This document shows, piece after piece, positions 8,904 to 16,210 of a stretch of 64,000 nt of DNA. Position 1 is the first letter of the stretch. The number at the start of each line of letters is the position of its first letter. The stretch is from Paracoccus saliphilus. GTDB lineage: Bacteria > Pseudomonadota > Alphaproteobacteria > Rhodobacterales > Rhodobacteraceae. The DNA lies in the NCBI RefSeq assembly GCF_028553805.1, contig NZ_CP067140.1:1364001-1428000 (forward strand), given 5' to 3'. Below the pieces are notes generated by a model. That model was given only the letters and a program-made list of their open reading frames with translations. It was not told the DNA's origin and did no database searches. The position numbers were made by a program, and so were the translations under genes.

Positions 8904-8944
8904 GGCCACCTCCTCTTTTAGTGAGGCGGACAAAGTGGGTGAGT

Positions 8945-8965
8945 GGCAGACACACCTGGTCTGCC
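8945..8965. promoter_or_regulatory. Dyad upstream of tnsA remnant
   Basis: Perfect 7-bp arms GGCAGAC (8945-8951) and GTCTGCC (8959-8965) surround a 7-nt spacer, followed at once by a second GC-rich dyad (CGCGC-N7-GCGCG). The position, 42 nt before the tnsA start, suggests an operator or a transposase-binding site near the transposon end. No function can be proved from sequence. Confidence 0.35.
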
Positions 8966-9055
8966 GCGCGAATACTGCGCGTGAGAATGGTCATGGAAGA
9001 CCCCTTTCAGATGTCAGACGTTTGTCTTGGCACACCAAGCAGGAGCGCCGAGCGC

Positions 9056-9155
9056 TTGACTCGTTGATCGAAAAGTGGGTATCCGAGAATTAGAGCAAGG
9101 GTGTCTTGGATACCCGAATTAGGGGCTTGGAGGCGGTAACCTCCAAGCCCTTTTT
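9056..9155 (+). ncRNA. Putative small transcript A with terminator
   Basis: A promoter-like TTGACT (9056-9061), 18-nt spacer, TATCCG (9080-9085) is followed about 40 nt later by a strong intrinsic terminator: an 11-bp stem (9123-9133 with 9140-9150), loop CGGTAA, then T5. The implied transcript is about 65 nt and convergent to the small minus-strand gene ending at 9164. No protein gene on the plus strand explains this terminator. Confidence 0.35.
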
Positions 9156-9163
9156 CCTTTAAA

Positions 9164-9475
9164 CTACGACATGCTTCTCTCCTTTTGGTTATGTTGATCG
9201 GGCCGCATGTCGAGTTGATGGACGAAAGCGTTCTGGATCGTCCCTGACTTGCCGAAGTGACCGGTGCAAGGAATCAGTCGATTTCGACCCTGATCTGATT
9301 GAGGCGTCAGAAGCTCGAGGACCTTCGGGGTGGACGCGAACGTGTCGTCCATCAGATTTGCGCGTGATCCATTTCCAGCATCTACAGCTGAACCGAGAGC
9401 GCACCGCAATATTGCGAGTAGCGTGAGACGTACGCTGGAGATATTATCCGCACCTTGATGGGCTGTCATTGTCAC
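9164..9475 (-). CDS. Small hypothetical protein
   Basis: 103 codons from a GTG. The last residues (DQHNQKERSMS) and the DNA around the stop resemble the end of the HTH gene at 9629-11212, which ends SQQESNMPT, so this may be a diverged or decayed relative of that gene. No domain is recognised and the ribosome site (AAGAG) is weak. It lies between two plus-strand terminators. It may not be expressed. Confidence 0.3.
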   Translation of the reverse strand: MTMTAHQGADNISSVRLTLLAILRCALGSAVDAGNGSRANLMDDTFASTPKVLELLTPQSDQGRNRLIPCTGHFGKSGTIQNAFVHQLDMRPDQHNQKERSMS

Positions 9476-9527
9476 ACTCTTGGATAAATTCTTCCATGTG
9501 CAGACGTCTCATGGCCCGCGTTTTTTG

Positions 9528-9625
9528 TTGACATGGATGTTAAAAGAGAGAATCAATGGCTATAGGAAATGTGGGTCATTGATCCTCACGGAAGGGCTCG
9601 GGTGGTGGAACTCCCGAGCTTTTTT
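9528..9625 (+). ncRNA. Putative small transcript B with terminator
   Basis: A second unit shaped like transcript A. TTGACA lies at 9528-9533 with only a weak -10 (GAATCA, about 9550), then GCTCGGG (9596-9602) pairs with CCCGAGC (9613-9619) and six T follow. The terminator overlaps the 3' end of the minus-strand HTH gene, so the transcript would run convergent to it. A 96-codon plus-strand frame crosses the hairpin, but it has no family likeness and crosses the terminator. Confidence 0.3.
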
Positions 9626-9794
9626 CGTTTATGTAGGCATATTGCTCTCCTGCTGAGACTGAGTGGATGCTTTCGTTTCTTCATCGGTTGGCGACAAATC
9701 GTTTTTTTCGAGGCCGGCGTGTCGTGCAAGGGCAGACATGATTCGAGCAGATTTGAAGCGCCCCGGGTTTACCGGAGAGTTTTTTGTTCAAAAC

Positions 9795-10697
9795 TTACGC
9801 TGCTTTTTCAAGGGCGTTTACATTCGCATAGAATTTCTCCTCCGCTTCTTGCGGCGTGACATAGCCGATGGAGCTGTGCAGCCGCTCTGAATTATACCAG
9901 TTCACCCATTTCAGGGTTTCCCATTCGACCTGGCTGACGGATTTCCACGGGCCGAGGAAGTTGATGACCTCGGTCTTGAACAATCCGATGGTGCTTTCGG
10001 CCAGGGCGTTGTCGTAGCTGTCACCGACGCTGCCGACCGAGGGATCGATCCCGGCTTCCTCCAGCCGCTCGGTGTAGCGGATCGACAGGTATTGGCTGCC
10101 GCGATCCGAATGGTGGATCAGAGCATCGCTCTCATCGGGGCATCGCTGGCAGATCGCCTGGTTCAGTGCATCGAGCACGAAGCTGGTGGTCATCGAGGTC
10201 GAGACCCGCCAGCCGACGATCCTGCGGGCGAAGACATCAATGACGAAGGCGACATAGACCATGCCGGCCCAGCTGGAGGCATAGGTGAAGTCGCTGACCC
10301 AAAGCTGGTTCGGGGTCGCGGCTGTAAATTCCCGGTTCACCTTGTCGTCCGGGCAGGCCTGGGCGGGGTCAGGAATGGTCGTGCGCTTCTTGCCGCGCAC
10401 CACGCCCTGCAAATCGAGAGCTTTCATGAGCCGTTCGACCGTGCAGCGGGCGATGTCCTTTCCCTCGCGGCGCAGTTGATGCCAGATCTTGCGGGCCCCG
10501 TAGCGGCCGCGGCTGGCATCGAAAGCACGCTTGATCTCCGCGCTGTTCCGTGCATCCCGCTTCGCCCGATCTGAGGCTCGATCAGGGTCGCGGAGGATCG
10601 CCCTGCGCGCGTAGTATGTCGAGGGGGCGATCGGCAGCACGCGACAGATCGGCTCGACCCCGAAGACCTCTCGATGATCTGCAATGAACGCGATCAT
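9795..10697 (-). CDS. IS3-family transposase OrfB (integrase domain)
   Basis: A 300-aa rve-type DDE integrase. An HTH_21 segment (SRGRYGARKIWHQL) is followed by the catalytic core: first Asp in LWVSDFTYA, second Asp in IHHSDRGSQY and Glu in NALAESTIGLFK, then the NWYNSERLHSSIGY signature. It overlaps orfA by 4 nt, and the active OrfAB fusion is normally made by programmed frameshifting. No disruption is seen. Confidence 0.95.
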   Translation of the reverse strand: MIAFIADHREVFGVEPICRVLPIAPSTYYARRAILRDPDRASDRAKRDARNSAEIKRAFDASRGRYGARKIWHQLRREGKDIARCTVERLMKALDLQGVVRGKKRTTIPDPAQACPDDKVNREFTAATPNQLWVSDFTYASSWAGMVYVAFVIDVFARRIVGWRVSTSMTTSFVLDALNQAICQRCPDESDALIHHSDRGSQYLSIRYTERLEEAGIDPSVGSVGDSYDNALAESTIGLFKTEVINFLGPWKSVSQVEWETLKWVNWYNSERLHSSIGYVTPQEAEEKFYANVNALEKAA

Positions 10698-11035
10698 TTC
10701 CGGAACGGGCGGTCGAGCTCCGCCTGCGCGAAATACGCGCTCGCCTTCTTCAGGATCTCGTTGGCCGTCCGAAGTTCGCGCACCTCGCGCTCCAATTCCT
10801 TGATCCGATCCTTCTCTGCGCTTGTCAACCCGGCCCCCTGTCCCGCATCACGTTCGGCCTGCTGGCACCACACGCGAAGACTGTCCGGAGAGCAGCCCAG
10901 CTTCGGCGCAATCGCCCGGTAGGCAGCATTGTCACTGGCATATTCACCACGATGGTCGCGGAAAAGCCGAACGCCGCGATCGCGAAGTTCGGCAGGATAG
11001 GCGGGGGTATATCTCTTCTGGCTCATAGGGCTCAT
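10694..11035 (-). CDS. IS3-family transposase OrfA
   Basis: A 113-aa OrfA with an N-terminal HTH_Tnp_1 domain (YTPAYPAELRDRGVRLFRDH; CSPDSLRVWCQQ) and a C-terminal leucine-zipper-like helix (KDRIKELEREVRELRTANEIL). It binds the element ends and controls OrfAB activity. It sits just inside the right inverted repeat. Confidence 0.93.
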   Translation of the reverse strand: MSPMSQKRYTPAYPAELRDRGVRLFRDHRGEYASDNAAYRAIAPKLGCSPDSLRVWCQQAERDAGQGAGLTSAEKDRIKELEREVRELRTANEILKKASAYFAQAELDRPFRK

Positions 11036-11212
11036 CCTTCGAGTGTTTTACTCTCCGGTAAACCCGGGGCGCTTCAATTTGTGCTTCCGCTTCGCAACAT
11101 GAGTTACAGCCGACGGGTGCACGCCTAGCTCTCGCGCGACCGCTGCAAATGACGATCCACGCTCATGCAGGCGAGCCTTCAAGAGTTCATGCTGATTTAT
11201 GACTTGCCACAT

Positions 11213-11729
11213 TGGGATCTCCACTGATTCGCACCCCAGCAATCTCACTAACCGAATCGGGAATCAATATATTGTGTTGTTCGAGAGAAGTTGTCGGCGT
11301 TGGAGATACTTAAATCAGGTGTATTTTATTGTTAACATATTGTTATAAAATAAAATAAACAGCTTCCAGTTGAATGGGTTAAGTGCTGTCAGATAACTGC
11401 AATCTGAAAGCAAATTGCATATCTAGTGTGATAGTATTCGTTGCTTTCATTCATGCTGTCAGAGGATGATATCGTAAATATTATTATTTAATTCAGATGC
11501 TTCGGTTGATTTTTAGACCCTAATAGAGGGCTGTTGTATTGTTAATGATATTTCCTTGACAAGGCACAAGTTTAGCCCGCGCGCGTCCATGGGTGATTAG
11601 AATGTCCAGAATCTGATCAGTAACATTTTCGTGAGTCAGAGTGGACAGACCTGTCGATAATAAAAAACAGTCTTGACTGATTTTTTTGATGCCGCATTCT
11701 GTTATCGTTAATATCAGGGAGGCGCACGG
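11213..11729. other. AT-rich intergenic region
   Basis: About 500 nt, strikingly AT-rich between 11300 and 11520 (for example runs of TAAAATAAAATAAA), between the disrupted HTH gene and the catabolic cassette. No credible gene was found: the long minus-strand frame at 11520-12410 is antisense to the hydrolase. Two 12-bp dyads near 11644-11679 are described separately. The composition is typical of a horizontally acquired boundary or a silenced promoter. Confidence 0.5.
11644..11702 (+). promoter_or_regulatory. Candidate promoter and operator of the catabolic operon
   Basis: Two dyads of the same 5-2-5 design, GACAG-AC-CTGTC (11644-11655) and CAGTC-TT-GACTG (11668-11679), have centres 24 bp apart. 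The second overlaps TTGACT (11673-11678), a possible -35, with TTCTGT 18 nt further as a weak -10. The hydrolase starts at 11730 after a GGGAGG ribosome site. The TetR gene at the end of the cassette is the obvious candidate to bind here. Inference from position and symmetry only. Confidence 0.4.
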
Positions 11730-12374
11730 ATGCCGGCACAGGACGATTACAAGCAGCGAAGCTACGGCGAAATTCCGGTCGGAACCGGCTTCAAGCCCGG
11801 AATCGTCGTCGTGGATTTCCAGAAGGGTTTCACCGAGGCGCAGTACCCGCTGGGTGGAGCTCCCCTCGTGATGCGGGCTCTCGAGAACACCGAGAAACTG
11901 CTGAAGGTCGCCCGCGATTTCGATGTGCCGATAGCGAATTGCAACACCGCCTACATGAACGAGCGCGAAATGCCCTACTGGAAGATCACTGCGGTGCGCG
12001 AGACGTTTCGCCGTGATCATCCAAGCGTGGAGCTGGACCCTCGGATCTACGATCCCGACTACGATCTCCTTGTCTGCAAGAAAGGCCCCTCGATCTTCTT
12101 CGGCACCGATGTTTCCGACTTCTTCGCGAAGGAACGGGTTGATACCGTCATCGTCACCGGCTGCAACACCAGCGGCTGCATCCGGGCGAGCTCGATCGAT
12201 GCGTTCAGCCATCGGTACAGAACATTGGTACCCGAGGATTGCGTTGGCGACATCGAGGAACAACCGCATCGCGACAATCTGCGTGATCTCGGTCGGCGCT
12301 ATGTCGACGTGGTCGACCTGCAATATGTGCTCGATTACTTGGAAGACTGGCACAAGACGCGAAGCGGCGCTTGA
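11730..12374 (+). CDS. Isochorismatase-fold cysteine hydrolase (N-carbamoylsarcosine amidase-like)
   Basis: A 214-aa protein of the isochorismatase-like amidohydrolase family. The catalytic triad is visible as Asp29 (VVVDFQKGF), Lys118 (CKKGPSIFFGT) and Cys150 (TGCNTSGCIRAS). The GCIRA motif and the VDFQKGFT start are most like N-carbamoylsarcosine amidohydrolases, which release ammonia and CO2 from carbamoyl amines. True substrate unknown. The ribosome site GGGAGG lies 8 nt upstream. It is the first gene of a cassette with an amidohydrolase, a HAD hydrolase and a TRAP transporter, which suggests stepwise breakdown of an imported amide or ureido compound. Confidence 0.8.
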   Translation: MPAQDDYKQRSYGEIPVGTGFKPGIVVVDFQKGFTEAQYPLGGAPLVMRALENTEKLLKVARDFDVPIANCNTAYMNEREMPYWKITAVRETFRRDHPSVELDPRIYDPDYDLLVCKKGPSIFFGTDVSDFFAKERVDTVIVTGCNTSGCIRASSIDAFSHRYRTLVPEDCVGDIEEQPHRDNLRDLGRRYVDVVDLQYVLDYLEDWHKTRSGA

Positions 12375-12453
12375 GTGAGCCACCCCATGGCGGACTGACA
12401 GTTCTGGCAAAGGATGGGGCAGAACCTGGCGCTATCCGGGAATACGAGGTGAT

Positions 12454-13689
12454 ATGACCGTAAAACTCCTGAAAAATGCCCGGATCGTTGACGGGACCGC
12501 GACCGAACCGACCGAACCCATGGGGATCGTGATCGAAAATGGGATAATCCGCGATGTCGGTACTGCGGCCACAGCAACGACTGACGAGGTGCTTGATCTC
12601 GACGGCCTGACAGTGATGCCAGGATTGGTGGATTGCCACGTCCACGTCATCGCCTCGACGGCCAATCTGGGGCTGAATGCGGCATTGCCGTCGTCACTGA
12701 TTGCTGCGCGCAGTAGCGTGCTGATGCGCAATATGCTGATGCGCGGTTTCACCACTGTGCGCGACCTAGGCGGCGCTGATCGGGGTTTGCAAGTGGCGGT
12801 CGAAGAAGGCGCATTTCTCGGCCCACGACTGGTGATCTGTGGCAAGGCCCTGTCGCAGACCGGAGGGCATACCGATTACCGTGGTCCTTATGACAACAAA
12901 TCGGTCGCCTGGTACGACCAGAGCCTGGGCGCCATGGGGCGCATCTGTGACGGCGTTCCAGAGGTGCAGCGAGCTGCACGGGAGGAAATCAAGAACGGTG
13001 CTCAGTTTATCAAGGTGATGGCGGATGGCGGCGTGTCCTCACCGTCCGACCCGATCGGCTATCTCGTGTTCTCGGTCGATGAGCTGAAGGCGCTGGTCGA
13101 GATCGCAAGGAGTTTCGGCACTTACGCAACAGGACATCTCTATTCCGACGAGGCAATCGTCCGGGCGCTGGACTGCGGTTTCGAGTGCATTGAGCATGGC
13201 AACCTTATCTCTGACGCGACCATTGCGCGCATCGCGAAGGAGCGCATCCCCGTTGTGCCGACCAATATCACCTACGACCTGCTTGCCCGCAAAGGCGCGG
13301 AATTCGGTCTGCCGCCGGCATCCCTTGCCAAGGTCTCGGACGTACGTGAACACGGACTGGAACGGCTCGAGAAGCTATATGCGGCGGGCGCTATCATGGG
13401 TTACGGCTCGGATCTTCTTGGCGGGATGCAGACCGCGCAGTCGGACGAATTCACCTTGCGCGGTCGCTATATCCCGGCAGATGCCGTGATTCGTTCCGCC
13501 ACGTTGGATGCGGCCAAGGTGCTGCGGATGGAGGGGCAGATCGGCACTATCGCGCCCGGCGCTCATGCCGACATCATCGCAGTCGATGGCAACCCGCTAG
13601 AAGACCTCAAACTCTTGACGGAGCAAGGCGTGTACATGCCGCTTATTCTCAAGGGCGGGGAGGCGGTCAAGAAGGCCGCGGGGCTCTGA
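12454..13689 (+). CDS. Metal-dependent amidohydrolase
   Basis: A 411-aa member of the amidohydrolase superfamily, closest in layout to imidazolonepropionase/prolidase-type enzymes. Metal ligands can be read: His62 and His64 (DCHVHV), Lys187 (FIKVMADGG, likely carboxylated), His228 (ATGHLY), His248 (CIEHGN) and Asp320 (GYGSDL). The C-terminus has the usual GTIAPGAHADIIAVDGNP segment that forms the small beta-sandwich. It probably hydrolyses a cyclic or linear amide in the cytoplasm. It overlaps the HAD gene start by 1 nt (TGATG), so the two are translationally coupled. Confidence 0.88.
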   Translation: MTVKLLKNARIVDGTATEPTEPMGIVIENGIIRDVGTAATATTDEVLDLDGLTVMPGLVDCHVHVIASTANLGLNAALPSSLIAARSSVLMRNMLMRGFTTVRDLGGADRGLQVAVEEGAFLGPRLVICGKALSQTGGHTDYRGPYDNKSVAWYDQSLGAMGRICDGVPEVQRAAREEIKNGAQFIKVMADGGVSSPSDPIGYLVFSVDELKALVEIARSFGTYATGHLYSDEAIVRALDCGFECIEHGNLISDATIARIAKERIPVVPTNITYDLLARKGAEFGLPPASLAKVSDVREHGLERLEKLYAAGAIMGYGSDLLGGMQTAQSDEFTLRGRYIPADAVIRSATLDAAKVLRMEGQIGTIAPGAHADIIAVDGNPLEDLKLLTEQGVYMPLILKGGEAVKKAAGL

Positions 13690-14411
13690 TGGCAAGGCTC
13701 AGGGATTATACCGCGCTCAGCTTCGATGTGTATGGAACGCTGATTGACTGGGAAAGCGGGATGCTGGCCGGGCTAAAGCCGCTGACCGACCGATTGGGCA
13801 CAGAGATGTCCGATGATGCGGTTCTCGAAATGCATGCCCGCAACGAGAGTGCCGCACAGGCTCAGACACCTGGAAGGGCCTATTCTAGCCTTTTGGCTAC
13901 AGTCTATCGCCGCTGCGCCGAGGAATTGGGCCTGGCCGTTGATTGGGAGGAATGCGAACGCTATGGCGCGAGTGTTCCTGATTGGCCGGCCTTTCCCGAC
14001 AGCGCAGACGCGCTGGCCTATCTCAAGCTACATTACCGGATGATCGTCCTCTCGAATGTTGACAATCGTAGCTTCGCCGGTTCGGCCCGCAAGCTGGGTA
14101 TCGATTGGGACGGGGTATTCACCGCCGAGGATATCGGCAGTTACAAGCCGGCGCAGCGGAATTTCGATTATCTGCTTGCCGGGATAGAGCGTCTGGGGAT
14201 CGCGAAGACCGAACTGCTACATACAGCCGAGAGCATGTTTCACGACCATGTGCCGGCGCGCGCCAACGGACTCGACAACGCCTGGATCTATCGACGTCAC
14301 CAGAAGCAGGGCTTCGGAGCCACGATGGATCCCGGGCAGTTGGCGGAGACAACCTTCCGGTTCAACTCTCTAAGGGAAATGGCAGAGGCACATGAGAGCG
14401 GGAGTATATGA
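13689..14411 (+). CDS. HAD-superfamily hydrolase (haloacid dehalogenase type II-like)
   Basis: A 240-aa HAD hydrolase. Motif I is FDVYGTLIDW with nucleophile Asp13; motif II is VLSNVDN (Ser122); motif III is the lysine in GSYKPAQRNF (Lys153); the acidic motif IV region lies around HTAESMFHDHVPA. The layout matches type II haloacid dehalogenases and related phosphatases; the sequence does not separate the two. It sits between the amidohydrolase and the transporter, so it probably acts on an intermediate of the same pathway. Confidence 0.82.
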   Translation: MARLRDYTALSFDVYGTLIDWESGMLAGLKPLTDRLGTEMSDDAVLEMHARNESAAQAQTPGRAYSSLLATVYRRCAEELGLAVDWEECERYGASVPDWPAFPDSADALAYLKLHYRMIVLSNVDNRSFAGSARKLGIDWDGVFTAEDIGSYKPAQRNFDYLLAGIERLGIAKTELLHTAESMFHDHVPARANGLDNAWIYRRHQKQGFGATMDPGQLAETTFRFNSLREMAEAHESGSI

Positions 14412-14485
14412 CCATCCGCAATACCGCCGCGACCAAGCATAAAAACAGTTGGCGGTTTGCATTTCCAACCAACAGGGGAACAACC

Positions 14486-15610
14486 ATGAAAAAACTGCTG
14501 TCTTTTACCACGCTTGCCGGTTTGATGATGGCCGGCGCTGCGTCCGCGGAAACCAACTTCATCGCCAACAGCTTCTACGACGGCGCCGTGCCAATGTCTG
14601 GCGAGGGCTATATTCGCTGGGCCGAACTGGTGCAGGAACTGTCCGAAGGTGACCTGGTTCCCGAGGTTTACACAGGCACCGTCCTGCTGGCACCGCGCGC
14701 GTCACTGCAGGGTATCCAGGACAACGTCGTGCAGGTCGCACATCACGCGGCGATCTACACGCCCTCGGATCTGCCGGTTGCCAATGCAGTGCAGGAACTG
14801 GGCTTCGCCTATTCCGATCCCGTCGCTGCGATCTTTGCCGTCACCGATTTCTCGATGAATAATGAAGTCCAGCTTCAGGAGTGGCAGGACAAGGGGCTGG
14901 TTTACCTTGGCGCCTACGCGACCCCGGCCTATGTGCTGATGTGCTCAAGCCCGGTACGTACTCTCGAGGAAATGAAGGGAAAGCGCATCCGCACTGCGGG
15001 ATCGGCCGTATCGGTCTGGGTCGAAGAGGCCGGCGGCATTCCGGTCAACGTGCCGTCGAGCGAGATGTATACCGGCCTCGAGCGCGGAACGCTCGACTGC
15101 GCCACCAACGCCGCAAGCGACCTCGTGGACCGCTCTCTCCTCGAAGTGGCCGAGCACACGACGCTTTTGTCGACCGGCATGTACTGGTCGGGGCCGCAAT
15201 GGGGTTACAATCCCGATTTCTGGGCTGGCCTCACCCCCGAACAGCGCGAAGTACTGATGGAGGCCTCGGCACGGTCGATGGCGCGCATGGTAATTGCCTA
15301 CAATGAAAAGGTTGAGGCCGGCCTTCAGGCGTCCAGGGATGCGGGCGGCAACGTCTACGAACCGGAGCAGGACCTGGCCGACCACGTGGCGGAATTCCGC
15401 GACCGGACATCCGCAGCTGCCGCCGAGAAGGCAGGTACCGATTTCGGCGTGGCCGAACCCCAGGCTTTGATCAGCGATTTCGAGGCGACGATGCAGAAAT
15501 GGAAGGATCTGCTGGTCGATGTCGACGCCACTGACGAGGACGGGTTAACCGAGCTTGCCATGCAGGAGATCTTCAGCAAGATCGACGCGTCGACCTACGG
15601 TGTGAATTGA
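14486..15610 (+). CDS. dctP: TRAP transporter substrate-binding protein (DctP family)
   Basis: A 374-aa periplasmic binding protein of the DctP family with a clear signal peptide (MKKLLSF, hydrophobic core, AGAASA-E). The ATG at 14486, behind AACAGGGGAACAACC, is chosen because an upstream in-frame start at 14408 would bury the signal. The central MKGKRIRTAGSA segment and nearby arginine match the position where DctP proteins bind the carboxylate of their ligand, so the substrate probably carries a carboxyl group. It works with the two membrane subunits that follow. Confidence 0.9.
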   Translation: MKKLLSFTTLAGLMMAGAASAETNFIANSFYDGAVPMSGEGYIRWAELVQELSEGDLVPEVYTGTVLLAPRASLQGIQDNVVQVAHHAAIYTPSDLPVANAVQELGFAYSDPVAAIFAVTDFSMNNEVQLQEWQDKGLVYLGAYATPAYVLMCSSPVRTLEEMKGKRIRTAGSAVSVWVEEAGGIPVNVPSSEMYTGLERGTLDCATNAASDLVDRSLLEVAEHTTLLSTGMYWSGPQWGYNPDFWAGLTPEQREVLMEASARSMARMVIAYNEKVEAGLQASRDAGGNVYEPEQDLADHVAEFRDRTSAAAAEKAGTDFGVAEPQALISDFEATMQKWKDLLVDVDATDEDGLTELAMQEIFSKIDASTYGVN

Positions 15611-15626
15611 TCTGTGTGTGGGCCCC

Positions 15627-15649
15627 GGGCCTGCACCGCTTGCAGGCCC
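15627..15649 (+). promoter_or_regulatory. Intercistronic hairpin between dctP and dctQ
   Basis: A perfect 9-bp stem, GGGCCTGCA (15627-15635) with TGCAGGCCC (15641-15649), loop CCGCT, and no T run after it. Hairpins like this after a binding-protein gene commonly protect the upstream mRNA and let the binding protein be made in excess over the membrane subunits. Confidence 0.55.
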
Positions 15650-15681
15650 GCTAGATGCTCCAAGGAAGGCAAGGTTTCACG

Positions 15682-16176
15682 ATGCAAATCGTCCTGGGCG
15701 CCATCCGCTGGCTGAACATCGGCACCGTAACCGCGGCCTGTCTCGTGATGCTCCTGATGATGATACATATCACGCTCGACGTGGGTGTGCGCTATTTTGT
15801 CAACGGCCAAATCGTCGGTACGCTTGAATGGGTGTCATTCTACTACATGGTGGCGCTGGTGTTTCTTGCGCTTGGGTATGTCGAGTACAAAAACGAGAAC
15901 ATCCGCGTTGATCTTTTCGCGCAGATGATGCCAAAATCGGTACAGCTTGCCCTCTACATCTTCGCCTGCCTGCTGGGGTTGATCTTCTTCGGAATGCTGT
16001 TCTGGCAATCCCTGCTCGACGCCACCCGCGCGACCCTGCGCGCGGAGGAGGCGATGAGCAATTTCCGGTTCTACATCTGGCCGGCCCGCTGGGCCCTACC
16101 CATCGGGTTCGCGGGCGCATTGCTGGCAGTGCTGGCGAACCTGCTGCGCGCCATCATCCGGCGGCAAGCACTTTGA
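15682..16176 (+). CDS. dctQ: TRAP transporter small permease (DctQ family)
   Basis: About 164 aa with four transmembrane helices, the DctQ layout, and the conserved ARYFVNGQ-like segment written here as VRYFVNGQIVGTLEWVSF after the first helix. The start at 15682 (MQIVLGAIRWL), with AAGGAAGGCAAGG upstream, fits better than 15655. It bridges the binding protein and the DctM channel in the inner membrane. Confidence 0.85.
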   Translation: MQIVLGAIRWLNIGTVTAACLVMLLMMIHITLDVGVRYFVNGQIVGTLEWVSFYYMVALVFLALGYVEYKNENIRVDLFAQMMPKSVQLALYIFACLLGLIFFGMLFWQSLLDATRATLRAEEAMSNFRFYIWPARWALPIGFAGALLAVLANLLRAIIRRQAL

Positions 16177-16210
16177 TCCGCCCCGCCCATGCGCTTCGGG
16201 AGGCCACCCA

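Larger units (their letters stand above)
4735..8930 (-). mobile_element. Tn7-like transposon remnant
   Basis: Minus-strand genes occur in the order tnsA (5' stub), tniA/tnsB (3' part), tniB/tnsC and tniQ/tnsD, each overlapping the next. This is the core gene set of a Tn7-like transposon with a short TnsA. The deletion between tnsA and tniA removes the recombinase's first catalytic Asp, so the element cannot move on its own. The left side stops at the broken IS5-type copy; no transposon end repeats could be assigned by eye. Confidence 0.6.
9754..11076 (-). mobile_element. IS3-family insertion sequence, complete
   Basis: The element has matching ends: TGAAGCGCCCCGGGTTTACC and onwards at 9754-9780, with its exact complement at 11050-11076. 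It is flanked by a 3-bp direct duplication ATT (9751-9753 and 11077-11079). It carries orfA and orfB on the minus strand. The perfect ends, duplication and intact frames suggest a recent insertion. Confidence 0.9.
9629..11212 (-). pseudogene. Small HTH regulator split by an IS3 insertion
   Basis: The 5' part (11212 down to 11077) begins MWQVINQHELLKARLHERGS and has a helix-turn-helix (FAAVARELGVHPSAVTHV), preceded by a GGAG ribosome site. The IS3 element interrupts it after codon 45. Removing the element and one copy of the 3-bp duplication restores an 85-codon frame that continues KSARIMSALARHAGLEKNDL and ends at TAA (9631-9629). The HTH resembles Ner/Nlp-type phage regulators. The disrupted protein would gain a short foreign tail (LKRPGFTGE). 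Confidence 0.75.

Noticed and set aside
9569..9859. 96-codon plus-strand frame
   Set aside because: Runs through an intrinsic terminator hairpin and into the IS3 end; no ribosome site.
11520..12410. 296-codon minus-strand frame
   Set aside because: Antisense to the isochorismatase-fold hydrolase, which has its full catalytic triad and a good ribosome site.
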